Assembly (NCBI GenBank): GCA_947561585.1
Contig: CANNZV010002466.1
Location: forward strand, 32,949-96,948
Origin: Caprella mutica
Taxonomy: Eukaryota > Arthropoda > Malacostraca > Amphipoda > Caprellidae
Direction: 5' to 3'
DNA: 64,000 bases
Below the pieces are notes generated by a model, which worked only from the letters and a program-made list of their open reading frames with translations, was not told where the DNA came from and ran no database searches. A program made the position numbers and the translations under genes. Positions 12,038-24,289 of this stretch are shown in pieces. Every line of letters begins with the position of its first letter. Position 1 is the first letter of the stretch.

Positions 12038-12404
12038 CATCAATATTATCATGATATTATCACGATTATTATCAAGATATTAACAATATATTATATCCTT
12101 TATCATTCTGTTGGGAAATTTTATAAATTTTTCCATTCACAGAGTAGAGTGAATCTTTTCTCGACATGTTAACAACATAGAAATGTCAACATTCAACATG
12201 AGTTCAACCTATCTACGTTGGTACAACAGGTTTTCCACATTCTTTGCAGTCTGAGATCTTATTTTAAAGGTCACTGAGCGCTGTAAAAGTGTAGAGATAA
12301 GGTGACTGATAAGGAGTTGATATCCTCACCGTCATATCCTCATGATTGACTCAGAATAATTGAAGTGAAGAATGAAGTCAAATCATAGATTAAAAATTAA
12401 CAAT

Positions 12405-13275
12405 GGTTTTCTACACCACAATCCTTAGAAGGAGAGTGGCACTGAAATAAAAAAAAACAATGGTTTTTGACACCGCAATCCTTGGAAAGAGAGTGGCACT
12501 GAAATAAAAAAAAACAATTGTTTTTGACACCACAATCCTTAGAAAGAGAGTGGCACTGAAATTAAAAAAAAACAATTGTTTTTGACACCACAATCCTTGG
12601 AAAGAGAGTGGCACTGAAATTAAAAAACAACAATGGTTTTCGACACCACAATCCTTGGAAAGAGAGTGGCACTGAAATAAAAAAAACAATGGTTTTTGAC
12701 ACCGCAATCCTTGGAAAGAGAGTGGCACTGAAATTAAAAAAAAACAATTGTTTTTGACACCACAATCCTTAGAAAGAGAGTGGCACTGAAATTTAAAAAA
12801 AAACAATTGTTTTTGACACCACAATCCTTGGAAAGAGAGTGGCACTGAAATAAAAAACAACAATGGTTTTCGACACCACAATCCTTGGAAAGAGAGTGGC
12901 ACTGAAATTAAAAAAACAGCAATGGTTTTCGACACCACAATCCTTGGAAAAAGAGTGGCACTGAAATTAAAAAACAACAATGGTTTTCGACACCACAATC
13001 CTTAGAAAGAGAGTGGCACTGAAATAAAAAAAAATGGTTTTTGAAACCACAATCCTTGGAAAGAGAGTGGACTGAAATTATAAAACAACAATGGTTTTTG
13101 ACACTACATTCCTTAGAAAGAGAGTGGACTGAAATTAAAAAACAACAATGGTTTTCGACACCACATTCCTTAGAAAGAGAGTGGCACTGATATTAAAAAA
13201 AAATTATTTTTGACACCACAATCCTTAGAAAGAGAGTGGCACTGAAATTCAGAAACCGAATGGTTTTCGACACCA
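12405..13275. repeat. Minisatellite, 57-60 bp unit
   Basis: Fifteen copies of a unit containing GACACCACAATCCTTGGAAA, GAGAGTGGCACTGAAAT and a variable A-tract. Length varies mainly in the A-tract. Open frames across it on the minus strand are repeat artefacts. Confidence 0.93.
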
Positions 13276-13368
13276 CTTTCCTGTAGAAATGAGTAATTTA
13301 ATTTTATGAGATTGTGTATTATTTTTTCATATGATATTGTCGAATATGAAAAGTATGCATAATTTAAA

Positions 13369-13715
13369 CAAAGATATTATACTACAATAAGATATACACC
13401 ACTCTCGACAATTTTTATTTTAAAATTGCGTAATGGCGCCATCTGGATTTGAAAGTGGAAATAGAGAAACAGAAACAATTATTGGTGATGTTTAATAATA
13501 TTTTAACTTGTGTTTAATTCATTAATGAAGATTATTTCACTAGAAAATTTTGCTTTACATCGGTAGAATAGATACAGCTTAATAAAATATAAAAAAAAGA
13601 TTTGATCAACACCAAATGTTATTGCTGCTTTAGTTCCCGTTTTCAAATCCAGGTGGCGCTTTTAAAAACAAAAATTAGCGAGAGTAGGACATCTTATTCT
13701 AGTATAATATCTTTG
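13369..13715. mobile_element. MITE with about 80-bp terminal inverted repeats
   Basis: The left end is CAAAGATATTATACTACAAT; the right end is its mirror with two or so changes. The inverted match continues through ACTCTCG, AATTTTT and the GGCGCCA/TCTGGATTTGAAA block for about 80 bp. A 7-bp duplication ATTTAAA flanks it at 13362-13368 and 13716-13722. It carries no coding sequence. The 7-bp duplication does not assign a superfamily with certainty. Confidence 0.88.
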
Positions 13716-13722
13716 ATTTAAA

Positions 13723-14397
13723 AGTTATACACAGTGATTTATTATAAAATTTTATTTATGGGATTATGGAAGATTCCCCCACAATGGAACATTACAATTT
13801 GATGCTAATAGGGTTAGCTTGTGGTAGAACTTGCACTAGTTCTATTTAGCCACTGAGAGATTTAAAAACATTATTGTAATTAATTTTATGACTGAGCAGA
13901 CACAATAATAGCAATCAAATCTATTATGAGTACGAGATTAACATTTGTCTGGTAAATATAATTGAAAGATTCAGTCATTTCTTACCCCAAAGCTAATAAA
14001 ATTCACAGGGTTTGAACTAGTCTCTTTCTCACAACCCAGCAAAATTGTCCGAATCTATTCGATATTAGACTGTGTCTAATTCGTTGCACTGGTAGCGCAT
14101 GCCGGAAATAGACATGAAATATACTTAAATTAGACATCTAACTGAATGCATCTAAATTATTTAACTGTTTAGAAATCTAATTTTTTTCTACCGTCAATAT
14201 CTAAAAATCTTCACTCCAGTCAGAATCGTTTATTTGCTAATCAGAAATAGTTTAACCCTTTACCGGGCCAATGAAGAAATGAAGTGAAATTTGAATTTTC
14301 GAATATAAATTTATATACAAAATTTATTTCTAAGACACTTTTATTCAGGTGTTTTTTTCCATTTTTTGCATATTTTTCTTGGAAATTTGATAAAATG
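13723..14397. other. Non-coding spacer
   Basis: AT-rich sequence with no recognisable gene. Confidence 0.45.
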
Positions 14398-16874
14398 AAG
14401 TGATCATATATAGCATGCAGATTAGAAGGACAAGCGATCAAAAAAGAGTGGCAGCTAAGTTTGCAGATGGTGACGTGATTGGAACAGTTCGTGAGCTGTC
14501 ATCTTCGGATGGACTGGCCCAACGAAACGAAGAGACTGTCAGAGCGTTGAGGTCTAAACACCCGCCTGCCCCGCTATACTTGATGATACCAGAGCCTCCG
14601 CCTATTGTTTCGGAGGAGGATGTCCGGAGGGCTGTTAATTCTTTCCGTCCTGGTTCTGCCGGAGGACCTGATGGCCTCAGGCCAGGTTATTTGAAGACGC
14701 TATTGTCCCATTCATCTGCAGAGATGAACCACCACTCTGACAGATTTTGTGAATGCGATATTGAGAGGAGAAATTCCTGATTTTGCTTTGTCGACTTTCT
14801 ATGGAGCCACATTGTGCGCTTTAACCAAAAAGGATGGTGGCATCAGACCCATAGCAGTTGTTAATACCTTGCGTAGGTTGGCTGCCAAGGTTGGAGCACG
14901 CCCCTTATCACACTCTCTTGGTAGTGAATTAAGATCGGTTCAGCTTGGGTTCTCTACGAAGGGTGGCTGTGAAGCTGCCGCAGATTCTGCAAGACGGTAC
15001 TTGAATGACTGAAACCATAGGAGGGTTTTTCTCAAGGAGGATATGAAAAACGATTTCAATTGTCTGAGGAGAGATACATTCCTTACTGTTATCCATAACC
15101 GTGTACCGGAGCTATATAGACTCCTAATTGGCAAGCTTATTCTTCGCTTTCAGCTTTGTTTTTTGGTGAAGAGGTGCTGAGGTCAGAGACAGGTATCCAG
15201 CAGGGTGACTCCTTTGGACCGGCTATGTTTTACCTTGGAATTGACGAGGTGACTCGCAGGGTTGAGTCAGAGTTCAATGTATGGTATCTGGACGACACAG
15301 CCCTGGGAGATACACCGGGGAGAGTTTTGGAGGACGTAAAAACCTTGATAGATGGGTTGAGTGCCATCGGACTTGAAGTTAATAGCGCGAAATGAGGGCT
15401 AACCATTCACGATGATACTGCCCCTGGTGAAACAGAATTGTTGTTCCGGGCAGTGCTTCCAAATATCAGAGTGGTTCAAAGGACAATTGCTCCTTTTTGG
15501 GAGCGCCTTTGAGTGAGTGACTTGGGTATCCCGAACAGATTTTAAGGAAGAAAGAATATCTGGATCTCATGGTCTCTCGATTGCGGGTGGTAGATAATCA
15601 TCAAGCCTTCTTTTTGTTGAGAAATGTTTTCTCCATTCCGAAGCTGCATTATGTTCTGCGGGCTTCTCCAGCTTACAAGCACGTAGTCGAACTTAGCTGT
15701 TTTGATGAATCACTTAGATCTGTCGTTGCCAGTGTGACCAATGTAGAGATGTCAGCTGATTCTTGGGTTCAGGCAACTTTACAGGTTGGCCTTGGTGGAC
15801 TGGGTTGTAGGAGAGGTGGAGATATTGCCTTACCTGCTTTTGTGTCTTCAATGTATTCTGTGAGTGATTTGGTTGAAACTATTCTAGTCGATACCGGAGA
15901 GCTTACGGATGCAGTTGGGACATGGAGGCAGGGTTTACAGGCTGGTCTCCCGGTACCAGTCCAGGAGTCCAGTCAGAAAGATGGGATACACCACGGGCTC
16001 ATTCATTAATGGAGCTGATTAGGTGGGAAGGGCACGACTGTTATCTGCATCTCTTGAAGAAACTGGAGTGTGGTTGAACGCGATTCCCATACCATCATTG
16101 GGTACACAGCTCGATCCAGAGGTCCTGATAGTAGCCATTGCTCTCAGAGTTGGTGCCAGAGTTTGTGAACCTCATTCTTGCTGCAGTGGTAGTGGGTTGG
16201 ATGTCAGAGGACTGCATGGCCTGTCTTGTTGGTTCAGTTCTGGGCGTCACCCAAGACATGCAGTAATGAATGGTGTGGTAAAACGGGCTTTGTATAGAGC
16301 AGGAATCCCTTCAATACTTGAACCTCCTGGGCTTGACAGAGGTGATGGTAAACGCCCAGATGGTATTGCTGTGTTTCCTTACATGATTGGAAAGAGTCTG
16401 ATTTGGAATTACACGTGTGTCGACACATTTACCGAGACGCACCTCAATGATTCTGCAGTTAGGCCGGATCAGCTGCTGTGGCTGCGGAGAACCGTAAGCG
16501 TCAGAAATACTCCACCCTTGGAGATGCATACATATTTGAGCCAATTGCTATAGAGACCACAGGAGCGTACGGTAGTACGACCTCCTTAATCATGAAGTCC
16601 ATAGGTAGACGCCTTGTTGAGACAACGAATGATCCAAGGGAGTCTGCCTGGTTCCAACAGCGAATGGCTCTTGCGATCCAGAGAGGGAATGCCTTCAGCA
16701 TCCTCTCAGCCGCGAAGGAGAGCTTTTAGAGGGTCAGGTCCAACCTTTCAGGGAACTCAACCCCTCACTCGTAGTTCCTGAAGGAATTTCCTCTTCTGTA
16801 AAGATATTATCCTTCTTGTTTTTAATGGAAAAATATTGTCTTTTTAAACAAACAAAAAAAAAGTGATCATATAT
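14398..16874 (+). mobile_element. RLE-type non-LTR retrotransposon, 5'-truncated and broken
   Basis: Consecutive broken frames give, in order: a finger-palm segment (GGPDGLRPGYLKTLL; KKDGGIRPIAVVNTLRRLAA), the reverse transcriptase core (TGIQQGDSFGPAMFYLGIDE; FNVWYLDDTALGD), a Cys/His cluster (CEPHSCC...GLHGLSC) and a restriction-like endonuclease region (GDGKRPDGIAVF ... NYTCVDTF). This order, with a C-terminal CCHC and PD-(D/E)xK-like nuclease, is the R2/R4/CRE-type design. Stops and frameshifts occur at about 14745, 15010, 15394 and 16007. The element ends in an A-rich tail. A 14-bp target duplication AAGTGATCATATAT lies at 14398-14411 and 16861-16874. The 5' end is truncated inside the ORF. 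Confidence 0.85.
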
Positions 16875-17289
16875 GATCACTTGTACCGGATAGGGTACTT
16901 AAAAGTACTGATTATAATGAATCGAATACTGTAAATTAGGTACAATTCCTTTCATTTAGTGAGAAACATGCTGATATAAAACATGACACTAAACAATAAG
17001 ATGTTTAGTGAAACATCCATTCAAATTGAAACAAAAATAATGAAAAAAATTATAAAGGGTAGAATATATTTTAATTAAATGATGCAGTACATGTGTCATC
17101 TCACGGATTTAGTAGACAGTTTAGACATTCGAAATTAGAAACTCCTATGTCAAAGAACTGAAATATGATAAAGTGTTGGGTATCCGAAATATTTTTTACT
17201 GAGACTCGTCGTAGTTATAGAAGCAATTTCATACTCATTCAAACACAAATGTATATTGCAGAAGGAACAAGCAAAGTATGAATGCGCAT
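16875..17289. other. Non-coding spacer
   Basis: No gene is seen. The left edge completes the palindromic target site of the preceding element. Confidence 0.45.
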
Positions 17290-17937
17290 GATTTCTTCAC
17301 TTGAAGTCTCTATCTTATCCATTCACCCTCCTTCACTTCTCCTTCTATCTCTCTCTGTTTTATCATATGTTTCTCCAAAGCCTTTTTCTTTCTCTCTTTA
17401 TCTCCACTGTCATTCATCCTAATGCTCTTCTCTATCTCCCTGTATTTTTTCACCTCTTATATAGCTTCGATTCCTCTTCTCATCTCTTCGCTGCATTTCC
17501 CTAAATCTGTCCTCTTCGCCATTTTAATCATCTCCATCAGCTTCTTTCTTCATTCATTTAACTATGATAACCAGGTGATTGATTACCTCCCATTCATTCT
17601 CCTTTCCTTTCCCGTCTTTACGACTCTCATGTCCCGGGCAATACCATGTCCCCCCTGTTTTCAACATCTCAAAATATAGGTTTCTTGCCACTCTTCTGAC
17701 GTTAAGAATCATCAGGTCCTCCTCTGTCATACACTCCTCCAGCCCCTCGCGTCCTCGTTATTATGAGATTCGCAAAGTGGGTGGTTCATGTTGAATCCCT
17801 TCCTTCACAGCACTCCTATATATCCCCCTCTCCTCCCCTCTGGTGGGTACATAAATGCTAACTAGTCCCTTCTCTCGCTTCCTGATAGTTGGCACAATGA
17901 ACAACCGTGTCACTTTCCTCACTCCTCCATACCCTTC
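17290..17937 (-). pseudogene. Endonuclease-type retroelement fragment, downstream half
   Basis: Read on the minus strand from 17937 it gives YGGVRKVTRLFIVPTIRKRE then GLVSIYVPTRGEERGIYRSA. This resembles the strand region of AP-like endonucleases in non-LTR elements, but stops soon follow. The text is C/T-rich on the + strand. The partner half seems to be 23511-24115, separated by the CR1/jockey-like insertion. Family assignment is tentative. Confidence 0.35.
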
Positions 17938-19064
17938 CAAGAGGCTTATAGGCGTTATAAGAACGATTTAACTTTTAAAATCAGATGACATAAAAAACAG
18001 TACAATCAAAGTAGATTTATGCAGTATGGCAGAAATTCTAAAGTTGTATGGTCCATGATCAATTCACTTATGGGTAGACCCACTAAAAAAAGAGAAATTC
18101 ACCAAATAGTGATCAATACTCTCACCTAAATATCACTAATAACCACGATCTACTTAACCATTTCAATGACTATTTCTCAAATGTGGGATCCCAATTGAGC
18201 TGCTCCGTTACTGGCAACCGTAATCCGATAGAGCATATGGGTGAAAGATATCCAAATTCTTTTTTTATTGAACCGGCTGATCAATCAGAAATTAGCCATA
18301 TTATCTCTTCTTTTTGTAATAATTGTTCTAATCCAGAATCTATACCCATTTTTATCTATAAAACTATAAATCATATCATAAGTCCTATTATTGCTGAACT
18401 GTTTAACTCATCTGTTGCCAACGGCTTGTTTCCTACTTCATTAAAGATGGCTAAAGTAATACCAATATTCAAATCTGATGACCCTTCCCAATTCTCTAAC
18501 TATCGTCCTATATCTATTATCGGTACGGTGTCTAAGATTTTCGAGAAGTTAATGCTCAAAAGGTTTAATTCTTTCCTAGGTAAATATAAACTACTAAGTA
18601 ATACTCAGTTTGGCTTTCGAAGGTCTCGCAGCACCAGTGATGCGATCGTAGAATTCTTGAGTGACTCATTCCAAAGTCTTGAGAGAAAAGAACACCTAGT
18701 CAAAGTTTGCTTAGATTTATCTAAAGCTTTCGATACAATATACCACAGAGTGCTGCTCGACAAAATGGAACGCATGGCAGTTCGTGGCTTGGCTCTGCAG
18801 TGGTTTAATAGCTATTTATCTGGTAGAGTTCAGTATGTTTCCTAAAATGGTGCAGAGTCGAACACAAATATAATACAGACAGGTGTACCAGTACCACAAG
18901 GATCAGTCTTGGAACCAGTCTTGTTCAATTTGTATATTAACGACATCTCCAACATATGTCCTGAATTGAAATGTATCAATTATGCTGATGATGCTACATT
19001 ATATATGTCAGGTAGTAATATTGTTGACCTCTAACTCTCTAAGTGCATGCTTGATTAGGCTGAG
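17938..19064 (+). pseudogene. CR1/jockey-like reverse transcriptase, 5' part
   Basis: The frame gives a linker (WSMINSLMGRPTKK), then reverse transcriptase blocks: MAKVIPIFKSDDPSQFSNYR with PISI, LLSNTQFGFRRSRSTSDAIV, VKVCLDLSKAFDTIYHRVLL, the QGSVLEPVLFNLYINDIS block and the catalytic box INYADDATLYMSG. A stop at about 18843 and others break it. The reading is cut at 19064 by a 3.3-kb DNA element and resumes at 22362. The 5' half, including endonuclease, is missing. Confidence 0.88.
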
Positions 19065-22000
19065 CAGGCGCGTATACAAGGGGGGGGGGGCATTTGGGGC
19101 AGATGCCCCCCCCTTGAGGTCTGAACTTTTTAAAAATAAATCTACGGATTAATTTAAAATATATGGATTAATCCTCCAAATTGAAGAAATGTCAATTATT
19201 TGATTATTTTTAATTGCTTTTGACATGCTTGAACTCAGTATTCTATCAAAATCGACATTTTAAAATTGCAAAATGCGAAAAATTAAATTGCAAAATGCGA
19301 GAAATTAAATTGCTTCAAGTCGTATTATGCATAAGCCATTTTCTCCATAGAGAGTGGATTTCTATCACCCTATTAATATAAGCATTGTTCTTCAATTTAA
19401 AAATGTTTTTGAATTTTAGAAGAAATGCATCGTCCTGTACTCTGTAGTTTGCCAAAACACCTTCTTCTTCAACAATACGCTGAAAATTCATGCTTTCCCA
19501 AGATAAATGGAAGGGTTGCTAAATCTTACCACTTGAAAAAGTTCACAAGAAATCGTGGTCTATCCAACGAAACTGGTTCGATTCACAAGAAAAAACAAAT
19601 GAAAAAACAAACAAATAAACACAAACCGCATTCAGGAGGTGAAGATTTTCCTTGAAGAAACCACTAGTTTTTCTCAGAAAAGTTTTTCAGCAGATTTCAT
19701 CCACACCAAAACCACGTGGTGGAGGATCGTCATACATACATTTAGTTTCTGATTTTATCAATGAACTTCAGTTCTACCATTAACGAAAACCACATAAATA
19801 GCGGTTTTGTGAGTGGATTATGCAGCAACCATCCAACATTGCCAATTGAATCGTTTGGACAGACGAGAAGTTAATTTACCTCCATCAAAAACACATCAAA
19901 AGAATACGAATGGAAATCTTCGAAATATCTGGAAAGAAAATGATAGATACGACGTATGATGCTAAGGTTGCAATTATTAATGGAATGGTTCCAATTGTTC
20001 AAGCATTCCTTAACGAATAAGGCAACATGTTACCATGTTAATGTTTTTCAAAACTCTGATCCCAGCCTGCAACTTCTTCATTTTGGTAGATGCAAGACCA
20101 AATGCATCTCTAGAATTTAAGGAAAAGTTTTGAGGTCGAGTGATTAGCAGAAGTACGGAAATAAAATTCTTGGTCAGCACACAGTCCAGATCTCAACTCT
20201 TTGGACTTTCGCATATGGGCTGCTGCACAAACTCGAGTTTATAAGTTTATATAAAAAAAAAAGATTCCAATGAGTCTCTTATACAATGTGCTCAAATCTC
20301 AGTTCAAAAAACAAAAACAATAAGACTCTCAAGAAAGTATGCAAGAATGTTCTGAAGCGTGCATCGTTCTGTCTTCACTTCGGAGGGGGTCATTTTCAAC
20401 AACTTTTGTAGGACCACAGGAGATGTGCTTCATATGATATAAGACAATAAATGTTAACAATAATAAAAATTCTTTCTTTTCCTTCAAAGTGATGCATCTA
20501 TAATGGTCTTTGACTTATTTGTAAGTGCTTCTAACTCGTAATTAAAAAATTACGTTATCTGATGAAACACAGTGTAGCAGTATGGTTTTGATTATTTTTG
20601 CTGCAGCCAATGATTGAATATTGTGATTAAGTTAATGACTATCAGTCTATTGGACATGATATACAGCTTATGGACTGTACAATTCATCCACTGACACACT
20701 GTGTTCCATCAGAAACGATATTTTTAAATTACGAATTAGAAGCACTTCGATCTAATGCATCAACACCACGTTGATGGAAAAGAGAGTATCATTATTAAAA
20801 ATTTATTGTCCTATATACATGGCTATATTGTATGAACCACATCTCCTGTGGCCCTACAGAAGTTGTTGAAAATGACCTCCTCCAACCTGAAGACAGAACG
20901 AAGCAAACTTCAAACCATTCTTTAAAATTTCTTAGGGGTCAATGAGTTATACCTTTCAGCGAAACTTTAAACACTTTGTATAAGAGACACAATGGAATAT
21001 TCTTTTTCATATATAAACTCGAGTTTGTGCATCAGCCAAGAAGTGAAAATCCAAATGGTTGAAAAATTGATTGTGTGCTGGCCAGGAATTTTCCGTTCTT
21101 CTGCTAATGAATCGGCCTCTAACCATTTCAATGAGAAATTCTAGAACTGCATTTGTTCAATGTGGTGGAGCGCCGTCTTGCATCCACCAAAGTGAAGAAC
21201 GAGATGCAGTATATATGGGCCAAATAAGGGGTGCTAGTTTGGTAAGCGATCTGTGAGGTTAATGTGATCTGATAATTTTTATTTTAATAATTATGATAAT
21301 TTTTCTTTGTAAGTAACTGTGATACAAAACAAACAATATAGATGAGATGATATTGTCACAATGCATTAAAAGTAAAAAAAAACATATATTAATCACTTAT
21401 TTTACTTTATATTCATAAAAGTTTAGTAGGATGTAGTTTATATATTGTTATTTTCTTGAAGTATTTCCATAATAAGGCTTTGCATATGTAAATGGTACAT
21501 AATGATTTAAGGAATATATTTGGTATCTCGTATACCTGTTTGTATCTTTTATATTTGCTAATAAATTCTGAATAGATCGCATGCCAAACCAGTAAATGAT
21601 GATCAGATCGCATAGCAAACTAGCACCAAATAATGTCCTGTAGCAATCTGAGATATGAAACACCATTAACCGATGACGAGTTGCCATCATCATCAAGGAA
21701 TGCATGAAAGATTAGATCCATTAAATTAATATTGGAAACAAAGATATTACCTTAGCATCATACCTATCATTTATTCCTTTGATATTTCAGGGATTTTCAT
21801 TAGTGTACCTGACGATCCTCCACAACGGAGTAATGTTTGGTGAAATCTGCTGAGAAACTGGGGGTTCTGGGGGCTTCTTCATAGAAACTCTTCACCTCCT
21901 GAATCACTGTTTCTGTCCTTTTTGGTTTTGTTATAATTTGCCTTTCTTGTGAATAGAACCAGTTTCATTGAATAGACCACGAACTCTTTTGAGCTTTTTC

Positions 22001-22361
22001 AGGTGGTAAGATTTAGCCGCCCTTCACTTGTCATGGAGTGAAGCATGAATTTTCGACATACTGTTGAAGAAGAAGGTGTTTTTGCCAAACTACAGAGTAC
22101 AGGACGATGCATTTCTTCTCAAATTCAATTTTTTTTAAGGTTTAAGAAAAATGCCAATACTAATAGGATAAAATCCATTCTTTATACTTTATGAACTTGA
22201 TGACGTCCTCCCATTTCGCAATTTAAAAAATGAGTTTTCTGACGAAACACAGTGTAATCATGTTCAAAGCAATTAAAATAATCCAATAACTGATCAGTCT
22301 GAGGAATTATCCGTAGATTGAAAAGTGCCCCCCCCTTGACCGAATCCTAGATACGCCCCTG
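19065..22361. mobile_element. hAT-ended fold-back DNA element inside the retrotransposon
   Basis: The ends are CAGGCGCGTATACAAGG on the left and, reverse-complemented, CAGGGGCGTATCTAGG on the right, the usual hAT terminus. An exact 8-bp duplication AGGCTGAG lies at 19057-19064 and 22362-22369, the hAT target length. G/C homopolymers sit just inside both ends. Most of the interior is a diverged palindrome centred near 20640; for example 20390-20460 mirrors 20825-20890, and 19420-19660 mirrors 21880-22120. No hAT transposase is present, so it would need one supplied from elsewhere. Confidence 0.85.
19425..22110. pseudogene. Two mirrored Tc1/mariner-type transposase pseudogenes
   Basis: The + strand arm starts with a helix-turn-helix-like segment (GRVAKSYHLKKFTRNRG, then NETGSIHKK, 19425-19655) and has AHSPDLNSLDFRIWAAAQTR near 20177-20240, the region of the last catalytic Asp. 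The minus strand arm carries WMQDGAPPH near 21161-21189 (the second catalytic Asp block) and a decayed NHLDFHF...AQTRVY near 21000-21070. Both arms retain parts of the same IS630/Tc1-mariner-like protein facing each other, each broken by stops. Either a transposon was duplicated in inverted orientation or two copies inserted head to head. Confidence 0.7.
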
Positions 22362-23510
22362 AGGCTGAGTGAGTGGTTGAGATCTAATAAACTTGTTCAT
22401 CAATATCAATACAATGATGTGCTTGTTCCCGTAAATTGTATCAAATTTTTAGGGGTACTTATTGATTAAAAACTAAGGTTTGGAGACCATGTAAACTCCC
22501 TTTGTTCTAAAATGTCAAAGTCGATTGGTGTGATCCGTAGAATAAGCTCTTTTGTAACGAATTCTGTACTTGTCAAACTATATTATAGTCTTGTATACTC
22601 CCATATGACTTATGCAATTATTTCTTGGTGTAACTCTAGTAATTCTAATGTAGCCCAAGTGGCACGTGTCCAGCTGAGATTTTTTCATATCATTAATAAT
22701 AGAGGAATTCATAATCCTACTGCTACATATTGTATAGTGTCTTTTGAATCAGTTTTTAAATACTACATCTGTCTTAAGTTTTTCATGAGTACTAGATGCG
22801 GCAATCACGATTATTTTAATGCTATATTTTCTAATCTTATTCCAAGTCATAACTACCAAACAAGATTTTCTGATCATTATAATTTATTAATTCCTCTGCA
22901 TAGACTATCATCAACTCACAGAAGTCTCATCATAACTGCTGTAAACACGTGGAATAGTTTGCCCCTGGTAGTTAAGAATATGCCTAATTATTCCCGATTC
23001 AAAACTGCTGTTAAAACTCACTTCTTACAGTCCTGATGTGCACTTACTACTTTGCTCCCTGCAAACTAGTTACTGTGTACACTATTAAAAGTGCTTTCAG
23101 TGATCGATGCTGTCTCGAAATGAGACAGTTTATCAATCAGATCATTAGCAGTGTTGCAAATATATCAATATTTAGGAATTATATATATCTTTTCTTATTG
23201 TTAATTGTCTAATGTATAAATATGAAAGTTCTATGTTCTAAGTGTTAACTTTCTAGAGAACTAACTTTTGTTTTTAATATTTTGCCTTACAACTATGTAT
23301 TTCAGTTTGAGTGTTTCATCATTTATGTTTTAATTGTACCATTTTCAATAAATTTGCCCGATTAGCCTTGGAGCTACCATAAGGGCTTGAACAAAGAGTT
23401 CTAATTTTGATATTTTAATGTATAATTATGTGATATTATTGTGTTGAAATGATTTTTTTTCCTCATGAAAAATGTCTCTTTGGTTAATAAACTATTTGAT
23501 TTGATTTGAT
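22362..23510 (+). pseudogene. CR1/jockey-like element, 3' part and tail
   Basis: The reading resumes after the DNA insertion with NCIKFLGVLID, a stop, then a long frame (22512-23036) covering the thumb and C-terminal region (SKSIGVIRRISSF, YYSLVYSHMTYAIISWCNSS, VNTWNSLPLVVKNMPNYSRF, KTHFLQS, stop). A 3' untranslated region of about 470 bp follows and ends in tandem TTTGAT repeats at 23490-23509. A short 3' repeat in place of poly(A) is typical of the CR1/jockey group. Confidence 0.85.
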
Positions 23511-24115
23511 CATTGGTGTTCTATCCCTCTCTCCAAGCTTTGTCATCTTTTACCACATCTAACTTCTCCCGCACCGTCCCCTCTTTAAGCTCATTCTCCT
23601 TGCAAAAATGCGACCACGGACCACATCCAGAGGCCCATCTCTCCGTTCTCCCTTCCAATACTCCTTCACCGGCTCATCTTCTTGATCTACTTCCTCCTCG
23701 CAACTCCTGCACTTTCAGTGTTCTCTCCTTCTTCCTCTACCCTGCGCACTTCTAGTGTTTGAATTTACTGCTTTTCTGACAATGCAGTGCTTTTCCTCCT
23801 CTAGCGATGTGTACCACCGTCACTCTTGATACTTCATGTCTACTCCTAAACACACTCTCTTACTCCACTGCATCCTCAGCAGCTCCATCTCAGGCTCCAC
23901 GGATACCTTCCCAAACTAGTGCATGATTTGTAGCTCTCCACCCCTCACTGCACCTCCGTTGTTTTCTTATGCAGCACCCTACCACACTATGCACAACTTA
24001 TACCTTTTTCTCTCTCCACAACACTCCGAAAACTATCCTCTCTTACTTCCCCCAGTCATCTGACACAGATTTCGCTTGTGGTCCTCCCAAGGATACAGCC
24101 TTTCACTCACTTCGT
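23511..24115 (-). pseudogene. Retroelement fragment, upstream half
   Basis: The base composition is like 17290-17937 (C/T-rich on +) and it starts exactly where the CR1/jockey-like element ends. Minus-strand readings are broken (for example ERRDGPLDVVRGRIFARRMS). I take it as the other half of the element interrupted at 17937. No conserved domain is certain. Confidence 0.3.
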
Positions 24116-24289
24116 GAAACTGAATGATGATGGTGTAGTGGCAAAAGGTATATAGTACAATCACCTGGCGGAATAAGCATATTCCTACCACTCGACAGAA
24201 AAAATCACCAAAGGAAACAAAAACTAAATAAATTCAATCTGAACTACTTTATTAATAGGAAAAGTATATACTAGTAAATATTTACATTT

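Noticed and set aside
12411..12998. 195-codon minus-strand frame with repeated FQGLWCRKPLLFF-type units
   Set aside because: It follows the 57-60 bp minisatellite unit. A-tract length changes shift the frame, and no protein signature is present.
17301..17794. Plus-strand Leu/Phe/Ser-rich frames
   Set aside because: They arise from C/T-rich composition. The minus strand gives the more sensible retroelement reading.
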